Below, piece by piece: positions 8,451 through 15,876 of a DNA stretch of 64,000 nucleotides. Source of the stretch: Trichodesmium sp050015995. Lineage in GTDB: Bacteria > Cyanobacteriota > Cyanobacteriia > Cyanobacteriales > Microcoleaceae. The notes beneath the pieces were generated by a model, which was given only the letters and a program-made list of their open reading frames with translations, did not search any database and was not told where the DNA came from. The stretch's first letter is position 1; every line of letters begins with the position of its first letter. Position numbers and translations under genes: made by a program. The DNA is taken from the NCBI RefSeq assembly GCF_050015995.1, contig NZ_JBNHEP010000141.1:11712-75711 (forward strand), given 5' to 3'.

Positions 8451-9557
8451 CTAACAAATTCTTGGCAATTGGTCTCCTACTAACATATCTACAATACGCT
8501 CGGTGCCGAAGGTGGTTTGCAACAATAAAATTCCAGGAGGAGAAGCAATAACTTCCCCCACAATAGCAGCATCAATACCCGCAGGATGAGATTTCATTGC
8601 TGCCAAAACAGTTTCCGCCTTTTCTCCAGGCACCATTGTGACTAATTTACCTTCATTGGCAAAATATAAAGGGTCGAGACCGAGAATTTCACAGACTCCC
8701 TGCACCTCCTCCCGCACTGGTAGAGAAGATTCAAAAAGTCGTATCCCTACTTCCGAACTCATAGCAAATTCATTTAATACTGTTGCTAAACCCCCACGGG
8801 TAGCATCTCGCATCGCCCTAACTTCCGGACAAACATCAAGAATAGTATCAACCAAACCATTCAAAGGTTGAGTATCGCTGTTAACTTCCGTTTCTAAAGC
8901 TAAGTCTCCACGGGCGATCGTAATAGCTGCTCCGTGGTCTCCAAGATAACCATTCACAATAACGGCATCCCCTGGTTGAAGATTTTGGGCAGAAATAGAA
9001 ACGCCGGAGCGAATTACACCTACCCCCGCAGTATTGATAAATAATTTGTCCGCAGCACCTCGGTGAACAACTTTTGTGTCTCCAGTGACTATCTTTACTC
9101 CAGCGACATCTGCTGCTGCTTTCATACTTTTTGCTATTTCTCGGAGAGAGTCAATAGGAAAACCTTCTTCAATAATCATTCCGCAGGAGAGATATAAGGG
9201 TTTTGCCCCACTTACAGCTAGATCGTTAACAGTACCGTTGACTGCCAGTTCGCCAATATTGCCACCAGGAAAAAATATGGGGTCAATTACATAAGAGTCG
9301 GTAGTAAAAGCGAGTCTGTCTCCTTGAGCAGTAAAACTTGCCAGGTCAAATGTTGCTTGGTCTTCTAGTTGAGATAGGGTGGGGTTGTCAAAGTTGCTGA
9401 CAAAAATATCTTCTATCAGGTCGCGCATTGCTTTGCCACCGCTACCGTGAGCGAGAGTAATGTTGGTGTCGCGCACTTTTGTCGGGCGACGTCGCGCTCG
9501 TTCAATTTTTTTAAATAAAGGATGTTGTGTGGGTTCGTTGGAAGTAGAGTTTGTCAT
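8451..9557 (-). CDS. hypE: Hydrogenase maturation protein HypE
   Basis: HypE accepts a carbamoyl group from HypF on its C-terminal cysteine and dehydrates it with ATP to a thiocyanate, the source of the cyanide ligands of the NiFe centre. The 368-residue protein has the AIR-synthase-like ATP-binding fold: NITLAHGSGGKAMRDLI near the N-terminus, ATFDLASFTAQGDRLAFTTD, and MRDATRGGLATVLNEFA in the C-terminal half. It ends DQLPRIC, so the essential terminal Cys is intact. The N-terminus is about 28 residues longer than the start of the conserved domain, common in cyanobacterial HypE. An HTH-free spacer separates it from a GNAT gene upstream. The repeat array downstream copies its last five codons but has left the original unharmed. 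Confidence 0.96.
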   Translation of the reverse strand: MTNSTSNEPTQHPLFKKIERARRRPTKVRDTNITLAHGSGGKAMRDLIEDIFVSNFDNPTLSQLEDQATFDLASFTAQGDRLAFTTDSYVIDPIFFPGGNIGELAVNGTVNDLAVSGAKPLYLSCGMIIEEGFPIDSLREIAKSMKAAADVAGVKIVTGDTKVVHRGAADKLFINTAGVGVIRSGVSISAQNLQPGDAVIVNGYLGDHGAAITIARGDLALETEVNSDTQPLNGLVDTILDVCPEVRAMRDATRGGLATVLNEFAMSSEVGIRLFESSLPVREEVQGVCEILGLDPLYFANEGKLVTMVPGEKAETVLAAMKSHPAGIDAAIVGEVIASPPGILLLQTTFGTERIVDMLVGDQLPRIC

Positions 9558-9620
9558 TTCAGTTATCAGTTATCAGTTATTATATTATGTTCGGTTAAAT
9601 AGTTATTATAATTAAAGTTC

Positions 9621-9670
9621 GTAGTATAGCTCTCAGCCCTATCTACAGTTCGGGCTGAGAGCTATACTAC
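9621..9670. repeat. Perfect 19-bp inverted repeat
   Basis: GTAGTATAGCTCTCAGCCC at 9621-9639 is exactly inverted at 9652-9670 around a 12-nt loop. A long perfect stem suggests a dispersed hairpin element, possibly also a terminator for the GNAT gene upstream. No T-run follows, so the terminator role is weak. Confidence 0.6.
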
Positions 9671-9794
9671 AAACAAAAAATTTATTATAAGTGATTATCC
9701 GCAATTCGTAGCTCCCCCGGAGGGGGCACATGATATTAGTTATTAGTAGCTCCTACTTACTTAGGTAGGAAACTTTAAAGTTGGAAATTTCTTT

Positions 9795-9892
9795 CTACAA
9801 AACTTCATCTGGGTTAATACCTCTTTCTCTGAGAATTTCTGTCAGTCTATCTGCCCGTTATTTTTCTTGTTCGGCACGTTCATCTACAGATT
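9795..9892 (-). pseudogene. Remnant of a Uma2 gene 3' end
   Basis: On the minus strand this matches the last codons of the Uma2 gene at 6499-7296: one heptad (AEQEK), then a stop in place of the next Gln or Arg codon, then RADRLTEILRERGINPDEVL and the stop. Only one heptad copy remains, against several in the intact gene. It is a non-functional fragment in the hypE-GNAT spacer. Confidence 0.7.
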
Positions 9893-9906
9893 ACATTACT
9901 TCTTAA

Positions 9907-10371
9907 TTATTGAATTTTCAGGCGACATAATCTTACCTTTTCTATAATATTGGCTCCCATTTTTTCATAGAAGTTAATACCTTGAGAATTGTTAATATTA
10001 ACAGTCCAATCAATTCTACCGCAACCCGTTTCTTCAGCTATTTGATATAGACGAGTCATTAAAGCTTTACCAATTTTTTGACCTCGGTATTCTTCTTTTA
10101 AATATAAATCATCCAGCCAAATTCCAGGTTTAGCTAAAAATGTAGAATAAATTCGATGATAACTAGCGAAACCTACAGTTTTTCCTTCTACTTCAGCTAA
10201 TAAAATATAAGTGAGAGGAGTTGTGCCGAATAGATCGTTATTTAGTTGTTCGGTTGTTGCTTTTAGAGATTCGGGACAGCCGTCAAATTTTGCTTTTAAA
10301 TAGAGCAATTCCATAATTTTTTTTATGTCACTGGGAACTGCTTCTCTGATTACTATTTCTGTATGAAGCAT
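9907..10371 (-). CDS. GNAT-family N-acetyltransferase
   Basis: The product is a small cytosolic acetyl-CoA-dependent acetyltransferase. I place the start at 10371 (MLHTEIVIREAVPSD), since the 24 residues encoded further upstream (rich in His, Asn, Tyr) look like read-through of non-coding sequence. From that start the protein is 154 residues. The domain shows the beta-strand start IVIREAVPSDIKKIMELL, the acetyl-CoA loop EEYRGQKIGKALM (R-x-x-x-G-x-G/A type) and the final SQGINFYEKMGA segment. The spacing resembles spermidine/spermine or diamine acetyltransferases, but the substrate cannot be read from sequence. It is one of the genes interleaved among the hyp genes, and no link to hydrogenase is known. 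Confidence 0.85.
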   Translation of the reverse strand: MLHTEIVIREAVPSDIKKIMELLYLKAKFDGCPESLKATTEQLNNDLFGTTPLTYILLAEVEGKTVGFASYHRIYSTFLAKPGIWLDDLYLKEEYRGQKIGKALMTRLYQIAEETGCGRIDWTVNINNSQGINFYEKMGANIIEKVRLCRLKIQ

Positions 10372-10435
10372 AATTTTTAGATGGCTATTTATTTCTAAAT
10401 AATTTGAATTGTAGCAGTTGCTATTAGTATGATGA

Positions 10436-10567
10436 TATAGCAATCCTATTTTATTCGTGTCAAAAATCTTACTGCTTTTTAGGGAACAGAGAATAGGAAA
10501 CAGGTAAGAATTTAAGTATTTTTTATTTACTTTTTGATTACCCGCAACCTATGCGCGGATTGCTATA
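10436..10567. repeat. MITE-like element TATAGCAATCC...GGATTGCTATA, copy 1
   Basis: The ends TATAGCAATCC and GGATTGCTATA are perfect inverted repeats, bounding 132 bp without coding potential. A second copy of the same sequence lies at 11022-11158. The two flank the tautomerase gene in direct orientation. The remaining 10568-10769 shows only short A/T-rich sequence. Confidence 0.65.
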
Positions 10568-10769
10568 TTCTCCGTCGATCTTAAATTTAGTCCGTACTGC
10601 AAATTTAGGGGCAAATTCCAATTCGCCCCTACTAATACCATGTCCGCTTAATTAGCGATAAAAAAACTTTCCCCTCCTAATATATTCTTTTTTCCAACAC
10701 TTCTCTCTCCTGATTCCTGAGTTCTGACTCCTGCCTAATTACTGCTAATTTTTACCAGAAAATTAACTA

Positions 10770-10997
10770 TTATTTTCTATTATTTTCTACTTTTTCTGCA
10801 TGACGACCGGGATGTTTATCAATATGAAGTTGACCGCCGACTGCCCAATTTTCTCGACGAAATTCGTCTATATGAACTGTTACCCATTCTGGTTTTGTTC
10901 CTAAAGTAGAAACAACAGTATCAGTCACAGCTTTTGCTAGTTTACGTTTTAATTCAACGGAATGACCGTCAGCAATTTGAATTGTTATAAATGGCAT
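10770..10997 (-). CDS. 4-oxalocrotonate tautomerase-family protein
   Basis: The 75-residue protein starts Met-Pro, and after Met removal Pro1 is the catalytic base of the tautomerase superfamily. The sequence MPFITIQIADGHSVELKRKL, followed by TDTVVSTLGTKPEWVTVHIDE and ENWAVGG, fits the beta-alpha-beta fold of 4-oxalocrotonate tautomerase and similar short enzymes that work as hexamers. The second basic position found in the enzyme from aromatic degradation pathways is not obvious. The C-terminal LHIDKHPGRHAEKVENN differs from 4-OT, so the substrate is unknown. It is flanked on both sides by copies of the same MITE, and so could have been brought in between hypD and hypE together with them. 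Confidence 0.85.
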   Translation of the reverse strand: MPFITIQIADGHSVELKRKLAKAVTDTVVSTLGTKPEWVTVHIDEFRRENWAVGGQLHIDKHPGRHAEKVENNRK

Positions 10998-11021
10998 AAT
11001 TTTTTCCTCCTAATTTGTTTA

Positions 11022-11158
11022 TATAGCAATCCTATTTTATTCATGTCAAAAATTTTACTGCTTTTTAGAGAACACTGAACTGATAACAGGTAACAGGTAA
11101 GAGTTTCAGTTTTTTTATTTACTTTTTGATTTGTCAAAACCTATTTAGGATTACTATA
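11022..11158. repeat. MITE-like element TATAGCAATCC...GGATTACTATA, copy 2
   Basis: This is a near copy of 10436-10567, including the interior string ACTGCTTTTTAG and the run TTTTTTATTTACTTTTTGAT. One base differs in the right terminal repeat. The following 11159-11454 holds no gene or clear signal. Confidence 0.65.
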
Positions 11159-11454
11159 GCAATTTCCATGCTAGTGAGTTAAAAAAATGTTGGTTTTAGG
11201 GACTAGGCAGTAGCAATTCGAGAAATAGAGAATGGAGAAGAAGAAAAACAACTTTACCTGAGTAATACCGTTTCACGGAAGTCAAAAGTCATGCATTAAG
11301 ATTTTGTAGGGTAACAACTTTGACGCGCTCAGTAATTTCAGGCAGTTATTTCACTTATGGGTTTTTAAACTATTTGTGACATCTTTAAAATGAATTAGTA
11401 TAACTTAAGAAATACTATATTTGTTAAATTTTTCCTTTTCTCTCAGTTGCGGAG

Positions 11455-12606
11455 TTAAGATGCCACCACTTCAGCTTTTTTTCCTTTTTCTTTCTTAAAC
11501 AACCGACCATATTTATAATAAGCAGCACAAGCGCCTTCAGAGGAAACCATGCAAGTGCCGATAGGATTTTCTGGAGTACAAGCAGTACCAAATACCTTAC
11601 ATTGCCAAGGTTTCAAAACACCTTTGAGAATTTCCCCACATTGGCAAGCTTTAGCATCAGCAACTTTTTTGTTAGGCACACAAAACTTGACCTCAGCATC
11701 AAAACAGGCATAAGCATCAGTAATTTTTAACCCAGACTCAGGAATATCTCCCAAACCACGCCACTCAAACTTTTCTCGCACTTCAAATACTTTGCCCATT
11801 GCTTCCAGTGCTACCCTATTACCACCTTCTTTCACCACACGACTATATTGATTTTCTACCTCACAACGACCTTCTAGCATTTGTTGTAACAACATCCAGA
11901 TAGACTGCAAAATATCCAGAGGTTCAAATCCTGATACGACCAAAGGTTTATGATATTTTTCCAAAATGACGCGATAGGGTTGAGTACCAATAACCATACT
12001 CACATGACCAGGTCCGACAAAACCTTGCAATTCTAAATCTGGGTTACTCAGTAACGCTTCTAGAGCGGGTACAACCAAAACATGATTGCTAAAAATGCTA
12101 AAGTTGTTGATGCCTTCCGCTTCTGCTTGCAAAATAGTTAATGCTGCACTGGGGGCGGTAGTTTCAAAACCTAAACCAAAGAAAATTATCTCTTTGTCTA
12201 GGTTTTCCTTAGCTATCTTCAAACTATCCAGGGGCGAATAAACCATCCGAATATCTGCACCTTGAGCTTTTGCCTGCAACAAACTTTTTTTGGAACCGGG
12301 CACGCGCATCGCATCACCGAAAGTGGTAAAAATAACGTTGAGTTTTTCCGACAAAGCGATCGCGTCATCTAATCTACCCCTTGGCATGACGCAAACCGGA
12401 CATCCCGGGCCATGTATTAGTTCGATATTATTAGGTAAAACTTCCTCAATGCCATATTTGAAAATAGAGTGAGTGTGACCGCCACAAACTTCCATTATTT
12501 TTAGTGGGTGTTCTGTGGTGTATCCTAATTTTTGGCTGAGTTTATCAATTTCTCTTACTAAACCTTGCGCTTTGTGGGGGTCGCGAAATTCTTTAATGTA
12601 TTTCAT
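11455..12606 (-). CDS. hypD: Hydrogenase maturation protein HypD
   Basis: HypD is the iron-sulfur scaffold on which, with HypC, the Fe(CN)2CO unit is assembled. The 383-residue protein has CGGHTH at 41-46, GPGCPVC with Cys69 and Cys72, GFETT, PLVVSGFEPLDIL, and the C-terminal [4Fe-4S] region beginning CQCGEILKG and ending CMVSSEGACAAYYKYGR. All the hallmark cysteines are present. The C-terminal tail KKEKGKKAEVVAS is a few residues longer than in many homologues. It lies downstream of hypC with about 330 bp of repeats between, so the usual tight hypC-hypD coupling is lost. Confidence 0.97.
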   Translation of the reverse strand: MKYIKEFRDPHKAQGLVREIDKLSQKLGYTTEHPLKIMEVCGGHTHSIFKYGIEEVLPNNIELIHGPGCPVCVMPRGRLDDAIALSEKLNVIFTTFGDAMRVPGSKKSLLQAKAQGADIRMVYSPLDSLKIAKENLDKEIIFFGLGFETTAPSAALTILQAEAEGINNFSIFSNHVLVVPALEALLSNPDLELQGFVGPGHVSMVIGTQPYRVILEKYHKPLVVSGFEPLDILQSIWMLLQQMLEGRCEVENQYSRVVKEGGNRVALEAMGKVFEVREKFEWRGLGDIPESGLKITDAYACFDAEVKFCVPNKKVADAKACQCGEILKGVLKPWQCKVFGTACTPENPIGTCMVSSEGACAAYYKYGRLFKKEKGKKAEVVAS

Positions 12607-12639
12607 CTATTTTTTCTGTTTCTGTTGTAAGTTGTCATA

Positions 12640-12928
12640 TTGTAGGTTGGGTTAAGCGCTAGCGCAACCCAACTAAAGTATCTATAATTTTATTTACTGG
12701 GTATATTGGTATATTCAATTTTCTATGTAAGATAAGCTCCGAAAATGGTTCGTCAAACAAACTTAATATCTCTTGATCTGTTGGGTTTCGTTTCCTCAAC
12801 CCAACCTACATCTACTAACAAATCAGTTATCGGAAATAAATATCATAATAATACGTTGGGTTTCGTTCCTCAAGCCAACTTACATCTATGTACTGAATAT
12901 GCTGGGTCTCATTTCTTCAACCCAACCT
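12640..12928. repeat. Cluster of GTTGGGTT...AACCCAACCTACA dispersed palindromes
   Basis: Four copies of a small palindromic repeat, each pairing GTTGGGTTtcgtt with AACCCAACCTACAtct or a close variant, occur near 12642, 12778, 12856 and 12899. Single copies occur near 29950, 35693, 47634 and 51142. This is a dispersed cyanobacterial repeat; here it fills the hypC-hypD spacer and leaves no room for a gene. Confidence 0.7.
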
Positions 12929-12933
12929 ACCTT

Positions 12934-13182
12934 TTAATTCATTACCGCAGCAACTTCCTGCAATAATTTCAAAGTTTCTGTTGCCTCTTCCTCATCTAAA
13001 CGGTTCATGGCAAAACCCACATGAACTAACACCCAGTCACCAATACATGACTCAACCGGATGTTTTTCATCAACTATGCAGGCAATATTAACCTCTCGTT
13101 TCACCCCACTAATATTAACCGTTGCCAACTTATGCTCGGCATCAGTTATTTCTATAATTTGACCGGGAATACCTAAACACAT
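12934..13182 (-). CDS. hypC: Hydrogenase maturation chaperone HypC
   Basis: HypC binds HypD and then the hydrogenase large-subunit precursor to deliver the iron centre. The start at 13182 gives MCLGIPGQI, because Cys2 must be near the N-terminus for iron binding. A start 18 bp earlier would hide it. The 82-residue product contains GVKREVNIACI, SCIGDWVLVHVGFAMNRLDEEEA and a helical C-terminus, typical in length and pattern. It follows hypF by 42 nt and is probably co-transcribed with it. Confidence 0.95.
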   Translation of the reverse strand: MCLGIPGQIIEITDAEHKLATVNISGVKREVNIACIVDEKHPVESCIGDWVLVHVGFAMNRLDEEEATETLKLLQEVAAVMN

Positions 13183-13224
13183 TTTTCTTAAATTAATCAA
13201 ACTTTTACTAAAATCAAAATTTTT

Positions 13225-15615
13225 TCAAATCCGCGTATTCGTACCCAAATCCTTGTCTTGCCCTCCCATTCTAGCAGCAACGATCGCTACTTGACCCAAA
13301 GATAAACCCCCATCATTAGGTGGAACTTGACTGTGAGTCAACACTTCCAAACCCATTTTAATTAGGCGATCGCTTACTCCTTCAAGTAACAATTTATTTT
13401 GAAATACTCCACCAGTCAAAGCGACTTGATTAAACTCACAACTCTGATGCAATTCAGTTACCATCTCAGAAATAGCTATCGCTAATCCTTGATGAAATTT
13501 AGCTGCCATCAGAGCCGGAGTAGCACTTTGTTTTGTATCTATCAGTAAGGATTGCCACATCGGCTGTGGCATTAGATAAGTAAGAGGGAATTTACTATCT
13601 TGCTGTAAATTTAACATATTAAATTCATAACCCTGGATTTCTTCAGCATCATTTAATAAATACTCTGTTGCCAAAGCCTCTAAATTTATCGCAGCTTGGC
13701 CCTCATAACTAGAAGATTCTCGGCAAATTCCAATCGCAGCAGCAACCGCATCAAATAACCGCCCGCAAGAAGAAGCTAGGGGGGAATTAATCTTTTTTTG
13801 TATCATTTGATTCAGCAAAGTCAGCGGTTTTGTTTGGAAAAAATTAAATAATTCTAAATCTTCATAATTCTTAAGAAAATCTAAACCAAAAGCAGCGACC
13901 AAATGGGCATAAGTATTTCGCCAAGGTTGATAAATTGCCTGTTCCCCTCCAATCATTGCGACAGGTTGAAAAGTTCCTAAACGTTGAAACTCGCGATAAT
14001 TTGCTAATAAAAATTCTCCGCCCCAAATAGTTTCATCTTCCCCATAACCCAATCCATCTAAAGCAATTCCTAAAACTGACTGACAATCAATATCCAATCC
14101 ATTTTCTGCCATGCAAGCTGCAATATGACTATGATGATGTTGCACTTCAATTATTTTTAAATTATTAGCAGCAGCCAAATCTTTACCCAATTTTGTAGAT
14201 AAATATTCTGGGTGTTTATCCACAACAATTGCATTCGGTTCCGCCTCTAATAAACCTAAAAAAAGATTCAAAGTTTGTTGATAAGCTGTGGCAGCCAAAC
14301 TATTTTCTAAATCTCCAATATGTTGAGACAAAATAGCTTGCCCATCACGGAATAAACAAAAAGTATTTTTTAACTCACCTCCCATTGCCAAAATAGGAGG
14401 AATATCGGCAAATCCTGGAGGCAAATTAATTGGTGCAGGAGCATAACCACGGGCGCGACGTAATACTTGAGGGACTTCCTGAATAACTCGCACCACAGAA
14501 TCATCAACCCGATTAAAAATAGGGCGATTATGTATGAGAAAATAATCAGCAATTTCTGATAGTTTCTCCCGCATTTCTTCATTATCAATACACTGAGGTT
14601 CATCAGAAAAATTGCCACTTGTTAATACTATGGGAACATTTAAACGACGCAACGCTAAATGATGCAATGGTGTATATGGCAACATAAAACCTAAAGTATT
14701 TTGTCCGGGTGCAACACTGGGTGCTAACTGTTGCGCAATAGTTTTTTCCAACAACACAATGGGAGCAGCTACACTTTCGAGTAAATTCTGTTCCGTTGCA
14801 CTAATACTGCAATATTCAGAAATTACATCAATATCTCGCGCCATCAACGCTAAAGGTTTATCGGGGCGACGTTTGCGAAGACGTAATTTTTGCACTGCTT
14901 CCTCATTGGTGGCATCGCAGGCAAGGTGAAAACCGCCTAACCCTTTAATAGCAACTATCATTCCTCGTTGGATGAGAGTGCAAACCGCATCCACATCATC
15001 CAACATTGAGAACATATCGGCGGTGACTGGTTTCCCATCTGCTCTTTCTAACCAAGCTTTCGGTCCGCAAATATGACAAGCAGTAGGTTGAGCGTGGAAG
15101 CGACGGTTGAGGGGGTCCGAATAATCTTGCTGACATTCTGGGCAAAGGTTAAAATCTGCCATCGTTGTATTTTTGCGGTCATAGGGTAATTTTTTGATGA
15201 TACTGAGGCGAGGTCCGCAGTGGGTACAGTTGGTGAATGGGTAACGATACCACCGACTCAAGGGGTCGAATATTTCACTTTTGCAGGTGGAGCAGGTAGC
15301 AGCATCGGGCGCTATTTTGGTACGAACGGTGTTGTTGGTGCTGGAAGCGATGATAAAGTCTGGGAAATTTACGTTTTCCAGAGGGTGGCGCGTAATGGTT
15401 TCGATGTGGGCAAGTGGAGGGCGTTCAGAATGTATTTTTTCGATAAATTGGTTAATGACAGAGCGATCGCCCACAACTTTGATTAAGACACCTTGTCCGT
15501 CGTTACTAACTTCACCGCGCAAACCTAATGTTTTAGCAATGCGGTAGACAGTAGGGCGAAAACCGACACCTTGCACAGTGCCATAGATGCGAATTTGTTC
15601 TGCTGTTTGAGACAT
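13225..15615 (-). CDS. hypF: Carbamoyltransferase HypF
   Basis: HypF makes carbamoyl-AMP from carbamoyl phosphate and transfers the carbamoyl group to HypE. The 796-residue protein shows all four parts: an acylphosphatase domain (RIYGTVQGVGFRPTVYR, residues 9-25), two zinc fingers (Cys108, 111, 130, 133 and Cys158, 161, 180, 183), a YrdC-like domain at about 200-385 (KPLALMARD; LTSGNFSDEP), and a Kae1-like C-terminal domain with VQHHHSHIAACMAENGL and LTGGVFQNKLL. The length is typical. It is the first gene of the hyp set and faces away from the repeat-protein gene at 15877. No clear promoter is visible in the repeat-filled spacer upstream. Confidence 0.97.
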   Translation of the reverse strand: MSQTAEQIRIYGTVQGVGFRPTVYRIAKTLGLRGEVSNDGQGVLIKVVGDRSVINQFIEKIHSERPPLAHIETITRHPLENVNFPDFIIASSTNNTVRTKIAPDAATCSTCKSEIFDPLSRWYRYPFTNCTHCGPRLSIIKKLPYDRKNTTMADFNLCPECQQDYSDPLNRRFHAQPTACHICGPKAWLERADGKPVTADMFSMLDDVDAVCTLIQRGMIVAIKGLGGFHLACDATNEEAVQKLRLRKRRPDKPLALMARDIDVISEYCSISATEQNLLESVAAPIVLLEKTIAQQLAPSVAPGQNTLGFMLPYTPLHHLALRRLNVPIVLTSGNFSDEPQCIDNEEMREKLSEIADYFLIHNRPIFNRVDDSVVRVIQEVPQVLRRARGYAPAPINLPPGFADIPPILAMGGELKNTFCLFRDGQAILSQHIGDLENSLAATAYQQTLNLFLGLLEAEPNAIVVDKHPEYLSTKLGKDLAAANNLKIIEVQHHHSHIAACMAENGLDIDCQSVLGIALDGLGYGEDETIWGGEFLLANYREFQRLGTFQPVAMIGGEQAIYQPWRNTYAHLVAAFGLDFLKNYEDLELFNFFQTKPLTLLNQMIQKKINSPLASSCGRLFDAVAAAIGICRESSSYEGQAAINLEALATEYLLNDAEEIQGYEFNMLNLQQDSKFPLTYLMPQPMWQSLLIDTKQSATPALMAAKFHQGLAIAISEMVTELHQSCEFNQVALTGGVFQNKLLLEGVSDRLIKMGLEVLTHSQVPPNDGGLSLGQVAIVAARMGGQDKDLGTNTRI

Positions 15616-15718
15616 TATAGATAATGATAATTGAGATTTTTGATTATAGCTCGTAGTTGGGCTAAAGCCCTACTACAAACATCAGATTTATGAATGTGGG
15701 TAAGTTGGAGTCAATGAA

Positions 15719-15803
15719 GACCTCTCCCCCAACCCCTCTCCTGCAAGGAGAGGGGCTTCCGTCCCCCCCCCTTCCCTTGCAGGGAAGGGGGTTGGGGGGT
15801 TAG
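15719..15803. repeat. Double C/G-rich hairpin in the hypF / repeat-protein divergent spacer
   Basis: CCCCTCTCC-TGCAA-GGAGAGGGG forms one hairpin, CCCCTTCCC-TTGCA-GGGAAGGGG a second, and the outer CCCCCAACCCC pairs with GGGGTTGGGGGG. This is a well-known class of cyanobacterial repeat. It lies in the 15616-15876 spacer together with a half-copy of the GGGCTAAAGCCCTACTAC repeat. Confidence 0.65.
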
Positions 15804-15876
15804 GTTTTACCCACAATTTTAGTTGAGACGCGCTTACAGATATAATATTAACAACATTCCTAAAATCTGAAAAGTT

